NCBI RefSeq assembly: GCF_003369445.1
Contig: NZ_QRCU01000032.1
Span: forward strand, 62,001-126,000
DNA from: Arthrobacter silvisoli
Lineage (GTDB): Bacteria; Actinomycetota; Actinomycetes; Actinomycetales; Micrococcaceae
Reading direction: 5' to 3'
Length of the DNA stretch: 64,000 bases
A program made the position numbers and the translations under genes. Of this stretch, positions 26,769 to 35,233 are shown in pieces (within the stretch, counting starts at the first letter, position 1; every line of letters begins with the position of its first letter). A model generated the notes under the pieces. The model saw nothing but the letters and a program-made list of their open reading frames with translations. It made no database searches and had not been told where the DNA came from.

Positions 26769-27539
26769 GCAATATCCACGTACCCCTGACCTGTTTTCAA
26801 CAGGATGTCTGGGGATACCCGTCGGGCCCAAACATCTGTTCGGTAGCCCGACTCTCATGCGGCAGAACCGCCTACTGGGGATGACCGTGTGACGTAATCT
26901 CCCAACGAGAGAACAGCCAAAGGTGCACCGGTGCAGCTTCGTAGTACCTATCACCCGCACGCATAGCTATGGGACAGAGGGACAGTTAAGACAGGGGCCG
27001 GCCAGCCGGGCGTTGCGAGGCCGGTCATCTCATCGCATCTTCGAGCTTGGCCTTACCAGTACGGCTCACTTAGCCCGTACCGCTACGGACGTACACCGCC
27101 TTCGGAAGTGGCCGCGTTCACGAGCCAGCTGTGCTCGCCCGATCTGATTGACCGCATGGAAGTTTTGCCTTGTTCTTCGGAGCCCGCCTGACGACGACAG
27201 GCGCGGTGCATCGCTCAGCCCCGTCCATGGCCGTGTACGCGCAGCGATAGGAGATTGTCAGCCCTTGCGCGCGGATCCAGCCACCGCATCTGCTGAAGGG
27301 CTGATCCAACTGCAAGGCTAGTCGGACGGCTAGATCAAACACATCGTCGATGACTCTGCGGTATTAGGACCGGGAGGAGGGGAGGCGTTCGACTACCTGG
27401 TCAAACTCGGTTGATCCCGAAGGGAGTTGGCGCCTCCAGATCGTCAGCAGACTGAGTAACATCGAAGCCGCGATGCCAGTTGTCCGCCGAAGTCCTAACA
27501 ATGCATACCATTTCCAGCGCGCCATTCAGTTTGGAGGGA

Positions 27540-27581
27540 CCCCAGCCGCCCCTTTGGAGGCGCCAAAGCCTCCGGCTGGGG
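27540..27581. other. Orphan stable hairpin
   Basis: CCCCAGCCG (27540-27548) pairs with CGGCTGGGG (27573-27581), and an inner GAGGC/GCCTC stem stacks on top with a one-sided bulge. There is no T-run. It could be part of an RNA or a DNA cruciform in the gene-free region; no function can be assigned. Confidence 0.45.
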
Positions 27582-28066
27582 ACCATTTGGCAGTGCGGCA
27601 CGGGGAACCGCGTACTGCATCGCTCGGTGGCTACCCGGGGTCCCAATCGGCTTGCCTGGCCCCATCGAGCACGGTGGGTGCCCAAGGCAGCCTCGATCCT
27701 TACCGGTACTAGCGGCACGTCGTCGTCCAATGGTGCATGGCTCTTCGCGGGCAATTGGAAGGGCGGGCAAACTGGAATCAGGCAGGGGAAAACCTCGGGG
27801 GAGCGACCTGCCCTCTGATGGGAGCTGGGCGGACAGCCTAGTCCCGTTGATGTCTCGACCTCCTATCAGGGCCCTCCGGTCAGGAGGAGATGAAGTCCGC
27901 GCATTACTGTGGAGAGCGAATCAGCTTCGAGGTTCCCACGTGATCTGAACACGCCCTCAAACTGTCCGCGGAGTCATTGTGCGGCTCGCCAGCACGCTCA
28001 GGAATAGCCGAATCAGAACGACCGCTACCCCAAATCGAACGCGTGGGGGCGTTTGTCCAGACACTA

Positions 28067-28082
28067 TGTTTCACGTGAAACC
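28067..28082. other. parS site 5
   Basis: TGTTTCACGTGAAACC: 15 of 16 bases. First of three sites within 490 bases, the densest part of the field. Confidence 0.93.
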
Positions 28083-28271
28083 AGCTGCCTATCAATGATG
28101 TGACTCAGTCGTGTCGAAGCTGGCCGTATTCGGTCAACGCAAGCGACAAGGCGGCCAACAGGCTTCCAGGCGGACGCGAGCTGAAACCAAGCAGAACTAC
28201 AATAGCCGCGCACGAATACAGCCGGATACACGCCAACTCGACAGGAATCGAACTCGGCGATTGAGCGCTGA

Positions 28272-28287
28272 TGTTTCACGTGAAACA
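28272..28287. other. parS site 6
   Basis: TGTTTCACGTGAAACA: a perfect 16-bp parS, 205 bases after site 5. Confidence 0.96.
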
Positions 28288-28537
28288 GGCCCGTTCGCGC
28301 AACGTCAACCGCGCAAGAAGGACCGACACGGCTATTGCCGTCTATGGCTGGACTTCGGATGCGGACATAAGGGCGAAGCTCGAAAGTCGCCAAACTCCCT
28401 TGGCTCGCGACTGAAATGCCCGAGAGCACGAGCTTGGTCCCAAACACCAGGGAGCCTTGGGGCCAACAGGCCTGTGGATTGCGCGGGGACAAAGACAGGA
28501 CGGAAGCTCGCAATAGGGCCCTCAACGGTAAGCAGCA

Positions 28538-28553
28538 TGTTTCACGTGAAACG
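28538..28553. other. parS site 7
   Basis: TGTTTCACGTGAAACG: 15 of 16 bases, 266 bases after site 6. Confidence 0.93.
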
Positions 28554-29416
28554 CGCCGGCCAGCAGAGAACGCGACAGCTACTTCAAGCGGCACGTGGAT
28601 GCCGGCCGAGCCCAGCAGCTCCAGCGCCCACTATTTCGCGCACTAGGTACCTAAAACACCGTACGAGAAGCTCTACCTACGCGCCCCGTCCTATGCGAAG
28701 CGCGCTCGGCCCTCCAGCAGCGCGCTGGGGTTTGCGGGAGAGGATATGTCAGGCTCCGGCAACAGCCCTTGGCGACCTCTCCGCCGGATTCACAGCCACT
28801 TAGGGGCCCAGATTGCCAGGGAGCCTTCTGGCTGCCAGGAAAGCCCGTGGAGGGCGCAGCCGGAGCCACAGCGACCTTGCCGCGGGGATCATCCAGAAGG
28901 CACAGCGCTCGAACGCAAACAATGCGGGCAAGTACCTGCCAGCACACGGGCAGCTGGTCAGCGAATCAGGCTGTTCTCGTTTGAAGGAAGCTCCCCCAGT
29001 CCGAGCCGGCGGTGACCCGAATTGGGGAACTAGAAGCCTCGGGCTGGCTCAAATAGGAAGTGCGGACAATCCGGCGGAGACAAGTTCCGGCATGGCACTG
29101 CACTATCCAGTACCCCAATCGGGTCGTAAGAGGCGCGGCGGGATAGCCGAGCGTTTCCCGCACAACCGCAGGGGCAGGCCATGGAAGTAGCGAAGGCTTC
29201 GAAGCCGTGCTTTCACGGGAAGGGGACGCGTCCCAATGACAACCCGAAACCGCAGGGGAGGACTCTACGGCCGTTCTCGTCCGAGCCTTTCAAGCATCGT
29301 TGGATGCAACGAACAGATAGCCTCCGACGCCAAGCCGATCCAGGAACCGCACAATCCGTAGACCATGCAGGAATCAGAACACACTCCGGGGGACACAGAA
29401 TCACCCAGCCACAGGA

Positions 29417-29432
29417 CGTTTCACGTGAAACG
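29417..29432. other. parS site 8
   Basis: CGTTTCACGTGAAACG: the 14-bp core is intact and both outer bases differ symmetrically, so the site is still a perfect 16-bp palindrome. It is only about 50 bases outside the parB terminator. Confidence 0.9.
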
Positions 29433-29480
29433 CATCCGCGTAAGACCACGCAAACCCCTTGGAAAAGGCACCACCTAAAG

Positions 29481-29516
29481 CAAAAGAGCGCCCCTCCAAA
29501 GTGGAGAAGCGCCCTT
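29481..29516 (-). terminator. Intrinsic terminator of parAB
   Basis: On the minus strand, AGGGCGCTTCTCCA and TGGAGGGGCGCTCT form a long stem with a short loop, followed by TTTTG. It is 16 bp past the parB stop and closes the parAB operon at the edge of the parS field. Confidence 0.88.
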
Positions 29517-29531
29517 CTGGCCTCGGAGCCT

Positions 29532-30800
29532 CTATGACTCTGCACCCGGAGACAAAACGTCCATGATGCGGTTCAGATCCTCCACGCTCGCGAATTCAAT
29601 GCTCACGCGTCCCTTGCGAGCACCAAGGGTGATCTTCACGTTGGTGTCCAAGCGATCGGAGAGGGAGGATGCCAGGTAATCCAGTCGCTCATGGCGAGCG
29701 TTGGGGCGCGGAATGTTGTTCTTTGCCGGCGCTGCAGGCTCCTGGTACAGCGCGACGGCTTCCTCGGTGGCACGCACGGACATGCCTTCGGCGACGATCT
29801 TTTGCGCCAGGCGCTCCATAGCCGCGGCATCCGGAAGGGCAAGCAATGCACGTGCGTGGCCAGCAGAAAGAACGCTGGCTGCGACCCTGCGCTGAACCAA
29901 CGGCGGCAACTTCAGGAGCCGGAGAGTGTTCGAGACCTGCGGACGGGAACGGCCAATACGGTCGGCGAGCTCCTCGTGCGTGGTGCCGAAGTCCTCGAGG
30001 AGCTGCTGGTAGGCTGCTGCCTCTTCCAGAGGGTTCAGCTGGCTGCGGTGGAGGTTCTCAAGCAGCGCATCACGAAGAAGGTCATCATCGTTCGTGTCAC
30101 GCACGATCGCGGGGATGGTTTCCAGCCCGGCAGCCTGGACTGCACGCCACCTGCGCTCACCCATGACCAACTCATACGGTTCTCCACCCTTTTCGGTTGA
30201 AGTACGTACAACAATTGGCTGGAGAACCCCGATTTCCTTAACGGAGTGAATAAGCTCCGCCATGTCGTCCTCATCGAAGACGCTGCGGGGTTGCTTCCGG
30301 TTCGGATGGATGTCCTGCACCGGGATTTCAGCGAACCGCGCACCGGGGACCTCAACGAGTTCAACCTCCGGTTCTTCAGGAGCGGAAGCCGCGTTTGCGG
30401 CAGTACTCCGCGCAGGCTTGGCCGTGGTCGTGGCCTTCGCCGCATCCTTCGCGGAAGAGGACTTAGCAGCGGCAGTCTTCGCGGCGCCGCCCTTTTCGTC
30501 CTTGGCGCGCGGAGCAGAAGCGGCTGACTCCGAAGCCCCTGGCTCAGAAGCACTTGCGCCCGAAGCCGGCTTGGAGGAAGTCCGTGGCACTGACTTAGCG
30601 GGAGGCGTTACCGGGGCATCCGCCGTCGTCGCTTCAGTCTCGGAAACGGAAGGCGCAGGTGCGGCCTTCCGCGCTTCCGGGAAGAACAGGTCCACCGGGC
30701 GGGAGGTGCCCCCGGCGCCGTTGCCTGCAACACCAGCCGAAGCCGAGCTGGGAATAAGGGCACCAAGACCCCTGCCCAAACCCCGTCGCTTTTCGCTCAT
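29532..30800 (-). CDS. parB: Chromosome-partitioning protein ParB
   Basis: 422 residues. The N-terminus starts [17 protein letters not shown], the conserved Arg-rich patch that stimulates the ParA ATPase. A long Ala/Ser/Lys/Pro linker (about 42-145) then precedes the ParB core. Box I ([15 protein letters not shown]) and the CTP-binding GERRWR (214-219) form the clamp domain. The parS-reading helix-turn-helix is [21 protein letters not shown], and a dimerisation domain ends the protein. ParB loads at parS, closes as a CTP clamp and slides or bridges DNA, recruiting SMC. The linker makes it longer than the usual roughly 300-residue ParB. It follows parA after 65 bp and is ended by a strong terminator. 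Confidence 0.96.
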   Translation of the reverse strand: MSEKRRGLGRGLGALIPSSASAGVAGNGAGGTSRPVDLFFPEARKAAPAPSVSETEATTADAPVTPPAKSVPRTSSKPASGASASEPGASESAASAPRAKDEKGGAAKTAAAKSSSAKDAAKATTTAKPARSTAANAASAPEEPEVELVEVPGARFAEIPVQDIHPNRKQPRSVFDEDDMAELIHSVKEIGVLQPIVVRTSTEKGGEPYELVMGERRWRAVQAAGLETIPAIVRDTNDDDLLRDALLENLHRSQLNPLEEAAAYQQLLEDFGTTHEELADRIGRSRPQVSNTLRLLKLPPLVQRRVAASVLSAGHARALLALPDAAAMERLAQKIVAEGMSVRATEEAVALYQEPAAPAKNNIPRPNARHERLDYLASSLSDRLDTNVKITLGARKGRVSIEFASVEDLNRIMDVLSPGAES

Positions 30801-30865
30801 GTATGTATCCCTCCAAAGGAACGGCAGGGAAGACCCGCCAAGGCTGTTGCAGTGTTTAGAGAAGT

Positions 30866-31750
30866 CTAGCGTTCAGCGATTTCTGCCGCGGCTTCCATAT
30901 AAGAAAGGGCTCCGCTCGACGAGGAATCGTAGGTCATCACGGTTTGCTGGTAGCTCGGGGCCTCGGAAATGCGGACCGAGCGGGGAACCACAGCACTGAG
31001 CACCTGTTCCGGGAAGTGTTCACGCACTTCGGTGGCCACCTGGGCAGCCAGGTTGGTGCGGCCGTCGTACATCGTCAGGAGGATCGTCGAGACCACGAGG
31101 TCACCGTTCAGGTGCTTCTGGATCATCTCGATGTTCTTGAGCAGTTGGCTGAGCCCCTCGAGTGCATAGTATTCGCACTGGATCGGGATCAGGACTTCAC
31201 TGGCGGCGCAGAAAGCATTGACGGTAAGCAGGCCAAGGCTCGGCGGGCAGTCGATGAAGATGAAGTCGAGCCGGGGTTCGCCGCTCTTCTCGCGTTCCTT
31301 CGCGTAGACGTCGATGGCCCTGCGGAGGCGCTGCTCGCGGGCCACCAGGGAAACCAGTTCGATTTCCGCTCCGGCCAGATGGATCGTGGCCGGAGCGCAG
31401 ATGAGGTTGGGGACGTCAGGGCAAGGCGCGACAACTTCGCCCAAGGGCAAGTCGTTGATCAACACATCGTAGATGCTGTCGACGTCGGCATGGTGCTCGA
31501 TGCCGAGCGCGGTGGAGGCGTTACCCTGGGGGTCGATGTCGATTACCAGGACGTTCAAGCCTGCCGAAGCCAGGGCTGCAGCGAGGTTGACCGTAGTGGT
31601 GGTCTTGCCGACGCCACCCTTCTGGTTGGAGACGGTGAAGATGCGCGTCTTCTCCGGTTTCGGCAGCTCCCGGTCAAGCAGGCGTTCCCTGCGGCGGGTC
31701 TCGTTGGCCAACTGGCGGGCAATGGGGCTGGAGTCGTCGATCAAGTCCAT
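30866..31750 (-). CDS. parA: Chromosome-partitioning ATPase ParA
   Basis: 294 residues from ATG at 31750. The deviant Walker A motif [18 protein letters not shown], the switch I region [15 protein letters not shown] and Walker [18 protein letters not shown] are complete. ParA-ATP dimers coat the nucleoid and are released by ParB, pulling origins apart. I favour this start because GGAGG lies seven bases before it. A longer frame continues upstream through the parS site, whose core reads VSRET, to possible starts at 31819 or 31939. Some actinobacterial ParA annotations use the longer form, so the true start needs the protein N-terminus. First gene of the parAB operon. Confidence 0.95.
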   Translation of the reverse strand: MDLIDDSSPIARQLANETRRRERLLDRELPKPEKTRIFTVSNQKGGVGKTTTTVNLAAALASAGLNVLVIDIDPQGNASTALGIEHHADVDSIYDVLINDLPLGEVVAPCPDVPNLICAPATIHLAGAEIELVSLVAREQRLRRAIDVYAKEREKSGEPRLDFIFIDCPPSLGLLTVNAFCAASEVLIPIQCEYYALEGLSQLLKNIEMIQKHLNGDLVVSTILLTMYDGRTNLAAQVATEVREHFPEQVLSAVVPRSVRISEAPSYQQTVMTYDSSSSGALSYMEAAAEIAER

Positions 31751-31774
31751 CACATTCCCTCCACCGCTAACGGT

Positions 31775-31790
31775 TGTTTCACGTGAAACT
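31775..31790. other. parS site 9, in the parA leader
   Basis: TGTTTCACGTGAAACT: 15 of 16 bases, ending 25 bases before the preferred parA start. ParB bound here could repress its own operon. If the longer parA start is used, the site is within the coding sequence. Confidence 0.95.
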
Positions 31791-31961
31791 ATCGAGTTAT
31801 CAACCAAATTCGGGCTCATCTGACCCATGAGTCCCAGCGTGGAGGGCGCAGAGACTGCACGTGCGGACCCCAAGGACATAAACGGGGGGATCCGATGCGT
31901 GGAGGTTTCGCTACTGGCCACTGTCACACTCACTCTCATTTGGCGTTGGCTGCCGTTCTCT

Positions 31962-31967
31962 AGCCTA
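31962..31967 (-). promoter_or_regulatory. Possible -10 element for parAB
   Basis: TAGGCT on the minus strand, within a 6-bp-arm dyad GCCGTT/AACGGC, about 210 bases upstream of the preferred parA start. No good -35 is visible. It lies in the 267-bp gap after rsmG. Confidence 0.35.
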
Positions 31968-32017
31968 ACGGCTTCGCCTAAGACACGCCGGACACAGCGC
32001 GGAAAGGCCGGGGGAAA

Positions 32018-32668
32018 CTACGCGGATTTACCTGTCTTGTCGACCAGGACCTTGACCACCGTGGTGGGTTCCGCAAGCAGTTCCTCACCGCACACCACAA
32101 CGCTGGTTTCGACTCCGCCAAGCTTCCGGATGACCTTGGCGGCCTTCTCGATTTCCTCTTCTGCGCTGCGTCCCTTGATGGCCACCAGTTCACCCTTGCC
32201 GTCCAGCAGGGGGATGGTCAGACCGGCGAGCTTACTCAGGGCAGACACCGCGCGGGCCGTGACGACATCGGCCTTCACCAGGCCCACCGCGAGCTCCGCA
32301 CGGCTACGCATCACGGTGACGTTCGTGAGTCCGAGGTCGTCCACGACTTCCTGTAGCCAGATCACCCGCCGCTCCAACGGCTCGATCAGGGTCAGTTCAA
32401 GGTCCGGACGGGCAATCGCCAGGCAGAGCCCGGGCAGCCCGGCGCCGGATCCGACGTCGGCCACGTGACTGCCGTGCGCGATCTCCGATTCGATAACCGC
32501 GCAGTTAAGCACGTGGCGTCCCCACAGGCGGGGAATCTCCCGCGGGCCGATAAGCCCGCGTTCGATCCCCGACGTCTCGAGGTGCCCGACGTACCGGCGG
32601 GCCAGATCCAGGCGGTCGCCGAAGATTTTCTCTGCGGCCGACAGGTCCGCTGCAGTGATGTCCGCCAT
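32018..32668 (-). CDS. rsmG: 16S rRNA (guanine-N7)-methyltransferase RsmG
   Basis: 216 residues. The SAM-binding motif VADVGSGAGLPGLCLAIARP and the downstream acidic strand (LTLIEPLERRVIWLQEV) identify RsmG/GidB, which methylates a single guanine near the 530 loop of 16S rRNA. The alternative names gidB and rsmG refer to the same protein. Loss of this enzyme gives low-level streptomycin resistance in many bacteria. It ends the yidC-jag-rsmG series, six bases after the jag stop, with the parAB operon next on the same strand. Confidence 0.96.
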   Translation of the reverse strand: MADITAADLSAAEKIFGDRLDLARRYVGHLETSGIERGLIGPREIPRLWGRHVLNCAVIESEIAHGSHVADVGSGAGLPGLCLAIARPDLELTLIEPLERRVIWLQEVVDDLGLTNVTVMRSRAELAVGLVKADVVTARAVSALSKLAGLTIPLLDGKGELVAIKGRSAEEEIEKAAKVIRKLGGVETSVVVCGEELLAEPTTVVKVLVDKTGKSA

Positions 32669-32674
32669 GATCCC

Positions 32675-33253
32675 CTAGTCGGCCGAAACCACGATGTGGC
32701 GGTTGGCGCCTTCGCCCTCGGACTCCGAGACGAAGCCGAGGTCGGCAACGGCGTCGTGTACGATCTTCCGTTCGTAAGCGCTCATCGGCGCCAGGGCGAC
32801 GGCGGCGCCGCTCTCCTTGACCTTCGCGACGGCGTCCTCGGCGATCTGCTGCAACTCACCGGCGCGTTCCTTGCGGTAGCCGTTGATGTCCAGCACCAGG
32901 CGGGAACGGGTTTCCGTAGCGGAAAGCACGGAAAGGCGAGCCAGTTCCTGGAGAGCTTCGAGGACTTCGCCGTCGCGGCCGACCAGGCTCTCGAGGCCCT
33001 CGGAAGGTTCCTCCGCGGCGATGGAAATGTAGGTTCGGCCGTTGCGCACCTCAATGTCGATATCGCCGTCGATGTCGGCGATATCCAGGAGCTCCTCAAG
33101 GTAGTCCGCGGCGACGTCGCCCTCTTCTTCAAGGCGGCTGGCTGCACTTGCCTTGCCGGCGGGCTTCTCTTCTGCCTGGGATGACAGGGACTCGGTGGCC
33201 AGCTCTTCGTTCACGCCTTCAGCCTTCGTCTCTTCAGTGCTATCAACCGACAT
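32675..33253 (-). CDS. jag: Jag/KhpB-type RNA-binding protein
   Basis: 192 residues. A short acidic N-terminus leads to a KH-like domain (DIEVRNGRTYISIAAEEPSEGLESLVGRDGEVLEALQELARL; the GRDGE loop is the GxxG equivalent) and an R3H domain (MSAYERKIVHDAVADLGFVSESEGEGANRHIVV). KhpB-type proteins bind RNA and affect division and membrane-protein biogenesis. It starts with ATG sharing one base with the yidC stop (TAATG), which shows translational coupling to the insertase. The longer in-frame extension upstream lies inside yidC and was rejected. Confidence 0.93.
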   Translation of the reverse strand: MSVDSTEETKAEGVNEELATESLSSQAEEKPAGKASAASRLEEEGDVAADYLEELLDIADIDGDIDIEVRNGRTYISIAAEEPSEGLESLVGRDGEVLEALQELARLSVLSATETRSRLVLDINGYRKERAGELQQIAEDAVAKVKESGAAVALAPMSAYERKIVHDAVADLGFVSESEGEGANRHIVVSAD

Positions 33254-34221
33254 TACTTCTTCTTCCTGTTCTTGCGTTGTGGCTGGATGCGCTGGCCCTT
33301 GGGCTTCTCGGGCTCGGCCTCCGCCGGGGTCTCCTCGGCCTTCTTTCCGCCGAGGATCGGCAGCGCCGGCAAGCCCTTGGCGGCACGGCGCTCGGCAAGG
33401 GCCTTCGCGGCAGGGGAGCCGGGAGTCGGCATGCGGCGGATGACGAAGAACTGCTGGCCCATGGTCCACAGGTTGGTGGTGGTCCAGTAGATGAGCACAC
33501 CGATCGGGAAGTTGATGCCACCCACACCGAAGACGACCGGCAGGATGTAGAGCATCATTTTCTGCTGGCGCATAAAGGGGCTGGCCATGGCCTCTTCAGA
33601 CATGTTCTTGGCCATGATCTGCTTCTGGGTGATGAACTGCGAGGCCGTCATGGCGAGGATCATCACGATCGATAGAATCCACACAACCACCTGGTCGCCG
33701 CCGCCACCGCCGTGCAGGAGGGAAGCAGACAGGGGAGCTCCGAAGATCTTCGACTGGTCGAACTGCACCACTTGGTCGTGGCTCATCGCACCGATGCCGG
33801 CGCCCTGGTCCTTGGCCTGCGAGATACCGGAGAGCACCTGGAACAGGGCGAAGAAGAACGGCATCTGGATCAGCATGGGCAGGCAGGCCGAGAACGGGTT
33901 GGTGCCGTGCTTCTTGTACAGCGACATCTGTTCCTGCGCCATGGCCTGGCGGGACAGCTGGTCGGTCTTGCCCTTGTACTTATCCTGCAGCTTCTTCAGG
34001 TCCGGCTGCAGCAGCTGCATGCCGCGCTGCGCCTTGATCTGCTTGACGAAGACCGGGATCAGGGCGGCCCGAAGGACCAGCACGAGGCCGATGATGGACA
34101 GCGTCCACGTCCACCCGCTGGCGGCGGGCAGCCCGATGAAGCTCAATCCCTCATGGAAACCAACCATGATGACTGAGACCAACCATTTGAACGGAGCCAT
34201 GATGGTTCCAAAGAAGTCCAT
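33253..34221 (-). CDS. yidC: Membrane protein insertase YidC
   Basis: 322 residues with about five transmembrane segments: one near the N-terminus (14-30), the conserved TM2 (about 37-60, ending before VFVKQIKAQRGMQLLQPDLKKLQ), and later helices at about 115-130, 175-195 and 225-250. The cytoplasmic Lys/Gln-rich loop after TM2 and the hydrophilic-groove Arg (ALIPVFVKQI region) are family traits. It inserts proteins alone or with SecYEG. The C-terminus is Lys/Arg-rich (QPQRKNRKKK), typical of ribosome contact. Part of the rpmH-rnpA-yidD-yidC-jag operon. Confidence 0.95.
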   Translation of the reverse strand: MDFFGTIMAPFKWLVSVIMVGFHEGLSFIGLPAASGWTWTLSIIGLVLVLRAALIPVFVKQIKAQRGMQLLQPDLKKLQDKYKGKTDQLSRQAMAQEQMSLYKKHGTNPFSACLPMLIQMPFFFALFQVLSGISQAKDQGAGIGAMSHDQVVQFDQSKIFGAPLSASLLHGGGGGDQVVVWILSIVMILAMTASQFITQKQIMAKNMSEEAMASPFMRQQKMMLYILPVVFGVGGINFPIGVLIYWTTTNLWTMGQQFFVIRRMPTPGSPAAKALAERRAAKGLPALPILGGKKAEETPAEAEPEKPKGQRIQPQRKNRKKK

Positions 34222-34238
34222 ACGTTATCCCTATTTCC

Positions 34239-34637
34239 TCAAGCCGCTTCCCGGCGGCCGTCTTCATCAGCCTGAGCAGCCAGGAACAGGTCCGGGTTGT
34301 TCAGTACAACAATTGTGGGCGTCTGGCCTTCGGGCCAGTGGCGGTGGCCGGCGGGGACGTGGTCCACGCCGCCGGCATTCCAGGGATGGCAGCGGGCGAG
34401 GCGCTTGGCGGCAAGCCAGCTGCCCTTGACGGCGCCATGGACCGTGACTGCTTCCAGCGCGTACGCGGAGCAGGAAGGAAAGAAGCGGCATACCTGGCCG
34501 TACAACGGCGAAACGATCCGCCGGTAGGTCTTCAGCAGCAGGATGAGGATGTTGCGGGGCAGGTCCCAGAGGACAGAAGCAATGGTCCTTGAGGTTAGGG
34601 CAAGGAAGCGGACGACGGCGGAGCCTAGCTCATGCAC
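34239..34637 (-). CDS. yidD: Membrane protein insertion efficiency factor YidD
   Basis: 132 residues from GTG. The YidD signature is clear: LLKTYRRIVSPLYGQVCRFFPSCSAYALEAV, with the two conserved Cys in CRFFPSCS, then HPWNAGGVDHVP. The N-terminal amphipathic helix associates with the inner membrane, where YidD assists YidC. Start GTG overlaps the rnpA stop by 8 bp. The C-terminus has an acidic extension after the family core. Confidence 0.93.
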   Translation of the reverse strand: MHELGSAVVRFLALTSRTIASVLWDLPRNILILLLKTYRRIVSPLYGQVCRFFPSCSAYALEAVTVHGAVKGSWLAAKRLARCHPWNAGGVDHVPAGHRHWPEGQTPTIVVLNNPDLFLAAQADEDGRREAA

Positions 34638-35055
34638 GCGGTGTCCCTTCCTGTCTAGTGCTGCCGTCGGGGTAGTTGCCCGTACGGTCCGGCAACGGCG
34701 GCGGAACCATTCCGCCAAGCCGCTTCCTGTTTGCTGCCAGAGCTGCGTTGAAATCGCCCAGCAGCTGTTCCCAATCCGCGGAAGCCGACGCCGGCAAGGC
34801 CCGGACAACTACGGCGAGTCCGGTTCCCTGGTTTTTCAACGCCAGCGCAGCAGCCTCCCTCAGTCTCCTCTTAACGAGGTTCCTGGTGACAGCGTTCCCG
34901 ACAGTTTTGGAAACTATGAAGCCGAACCGGCTCGGTTCATCGGCAGCGATAGTTGCCGTATATAACACTAAGTTCCGGCGTCCATTGCGGACGCCGGAAC
35001 GTACTGTTGTTGAAAAGTCGGTTGAAGTCCGCAGACGATGAGGGGTGGCAAGCAC
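34630..35055 (-). CDS. rnpA: Ribonuclease P protein component
   Basis: 141 residues from GTG. RFGFIVSKTVGNAVTRNLVKRRLREAA is the RNR motif with its conserved basic helix, and FSTTVRSGVRNGRRNLVLY forms the substrate-contact strand. The protein binds the RNase P RNA and the pre-tRNA leader for 5' maturation. It follows rpmH by 40 bp, the universal gene order, and overlaps yidD. The C-terminal 30 residues (MVPPPLPDRTGNYPDGSTRQEG) are a Pro-rich tail beyond the usual fold. Confidence 0.95.
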   Translation of the reverse strand: MLATPHRLRTSTDFSTTVRSGVRNGRRNLVLYTATIAADEPSRFGFIVSKTVGNAVTRNLVKRRLREAAALALKNQGTGLAVVVRALPASASADWEQLLGDFNAALAANRKRLGGMVPPPLPDRTGNYPDGSTRQEGTPRA

Positions 35056-35095
35056 CGCTTGACTCGCTTGGGAAGGTAGACCGACGAGTCAGTTA

Positions 35096-35233
35096 TTACG
35101 CCGACAGCTCGACGCGGCCCTTGCTGCGGCGGGCAGCCAGGATGGCGCGGCCGGCACGGGTGCGCATACGAAGGCGGAAGCCGTGCTTCTTGGCCCGACG
35201 GCGGTTATTCGGCTGAAAAGTCCGCTTGCTCAC
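35096..35233 (-). CDS. rpmH: 50S ribosomal protein L34
   Basis: 45 residues, too short for many gene-finders. [40 protein letters not shown] is a complete L34. The GTG start is preceded by CTGGAG. First gene of the operon that includes rnpA and yidD-yidC-jag-rsmG. It diverges from dnaA, with the regulatory gap between them. Confidence 0.98.
   Translation of the reverse strand: MSKRTFQPNNRRRAKKHGFRLRMRTRAGRAILAARRSKGRVELSA

Larger units (their letters stand above)
23080..29480. other. Gene-free parS field (putative centromere)
   Basis: About 6.4 kb in which I find no convincing gene. All frames break often, the short frames show no family signatures, ribosome binding sites are lacking and G+C looks lower than in nearby genes (about 55% in one 60-base line I counted). 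It contains eight parS sites (invariant 14-bp core GTTTCACGTGAAAC), a DnaA-box cluster at 26404-26768 and one orphan hairpin (27540-27581). Convergent intrinsic terminators close both ends (trxA from the left, parB from the right), so little transcription should enter. Most actinobacteria have a few wall or acetyltransferase genes here. Function as a ParB-loading centromere is inferred from parS density. Confidence 0.8.

Noticed and set aside
28447..28828. Repeated CCAGGGAGCCTT (28447 and 28817)
   Set aside because: A single pair of 12-bp repeats is about what a 6-kb stretch gives by chance.
23158..29015. Many 60-230 codon frames within the parS field
   Set aside because: Frames on all strands overlap, lack ribosome binding sites and protein-family motifs, and have no third-position G+C bias.
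29210..29223. CTTTCACGGGAAGG, a parS look-alike
   Set aside because: Four mismatches to the invariant 14-bp core.
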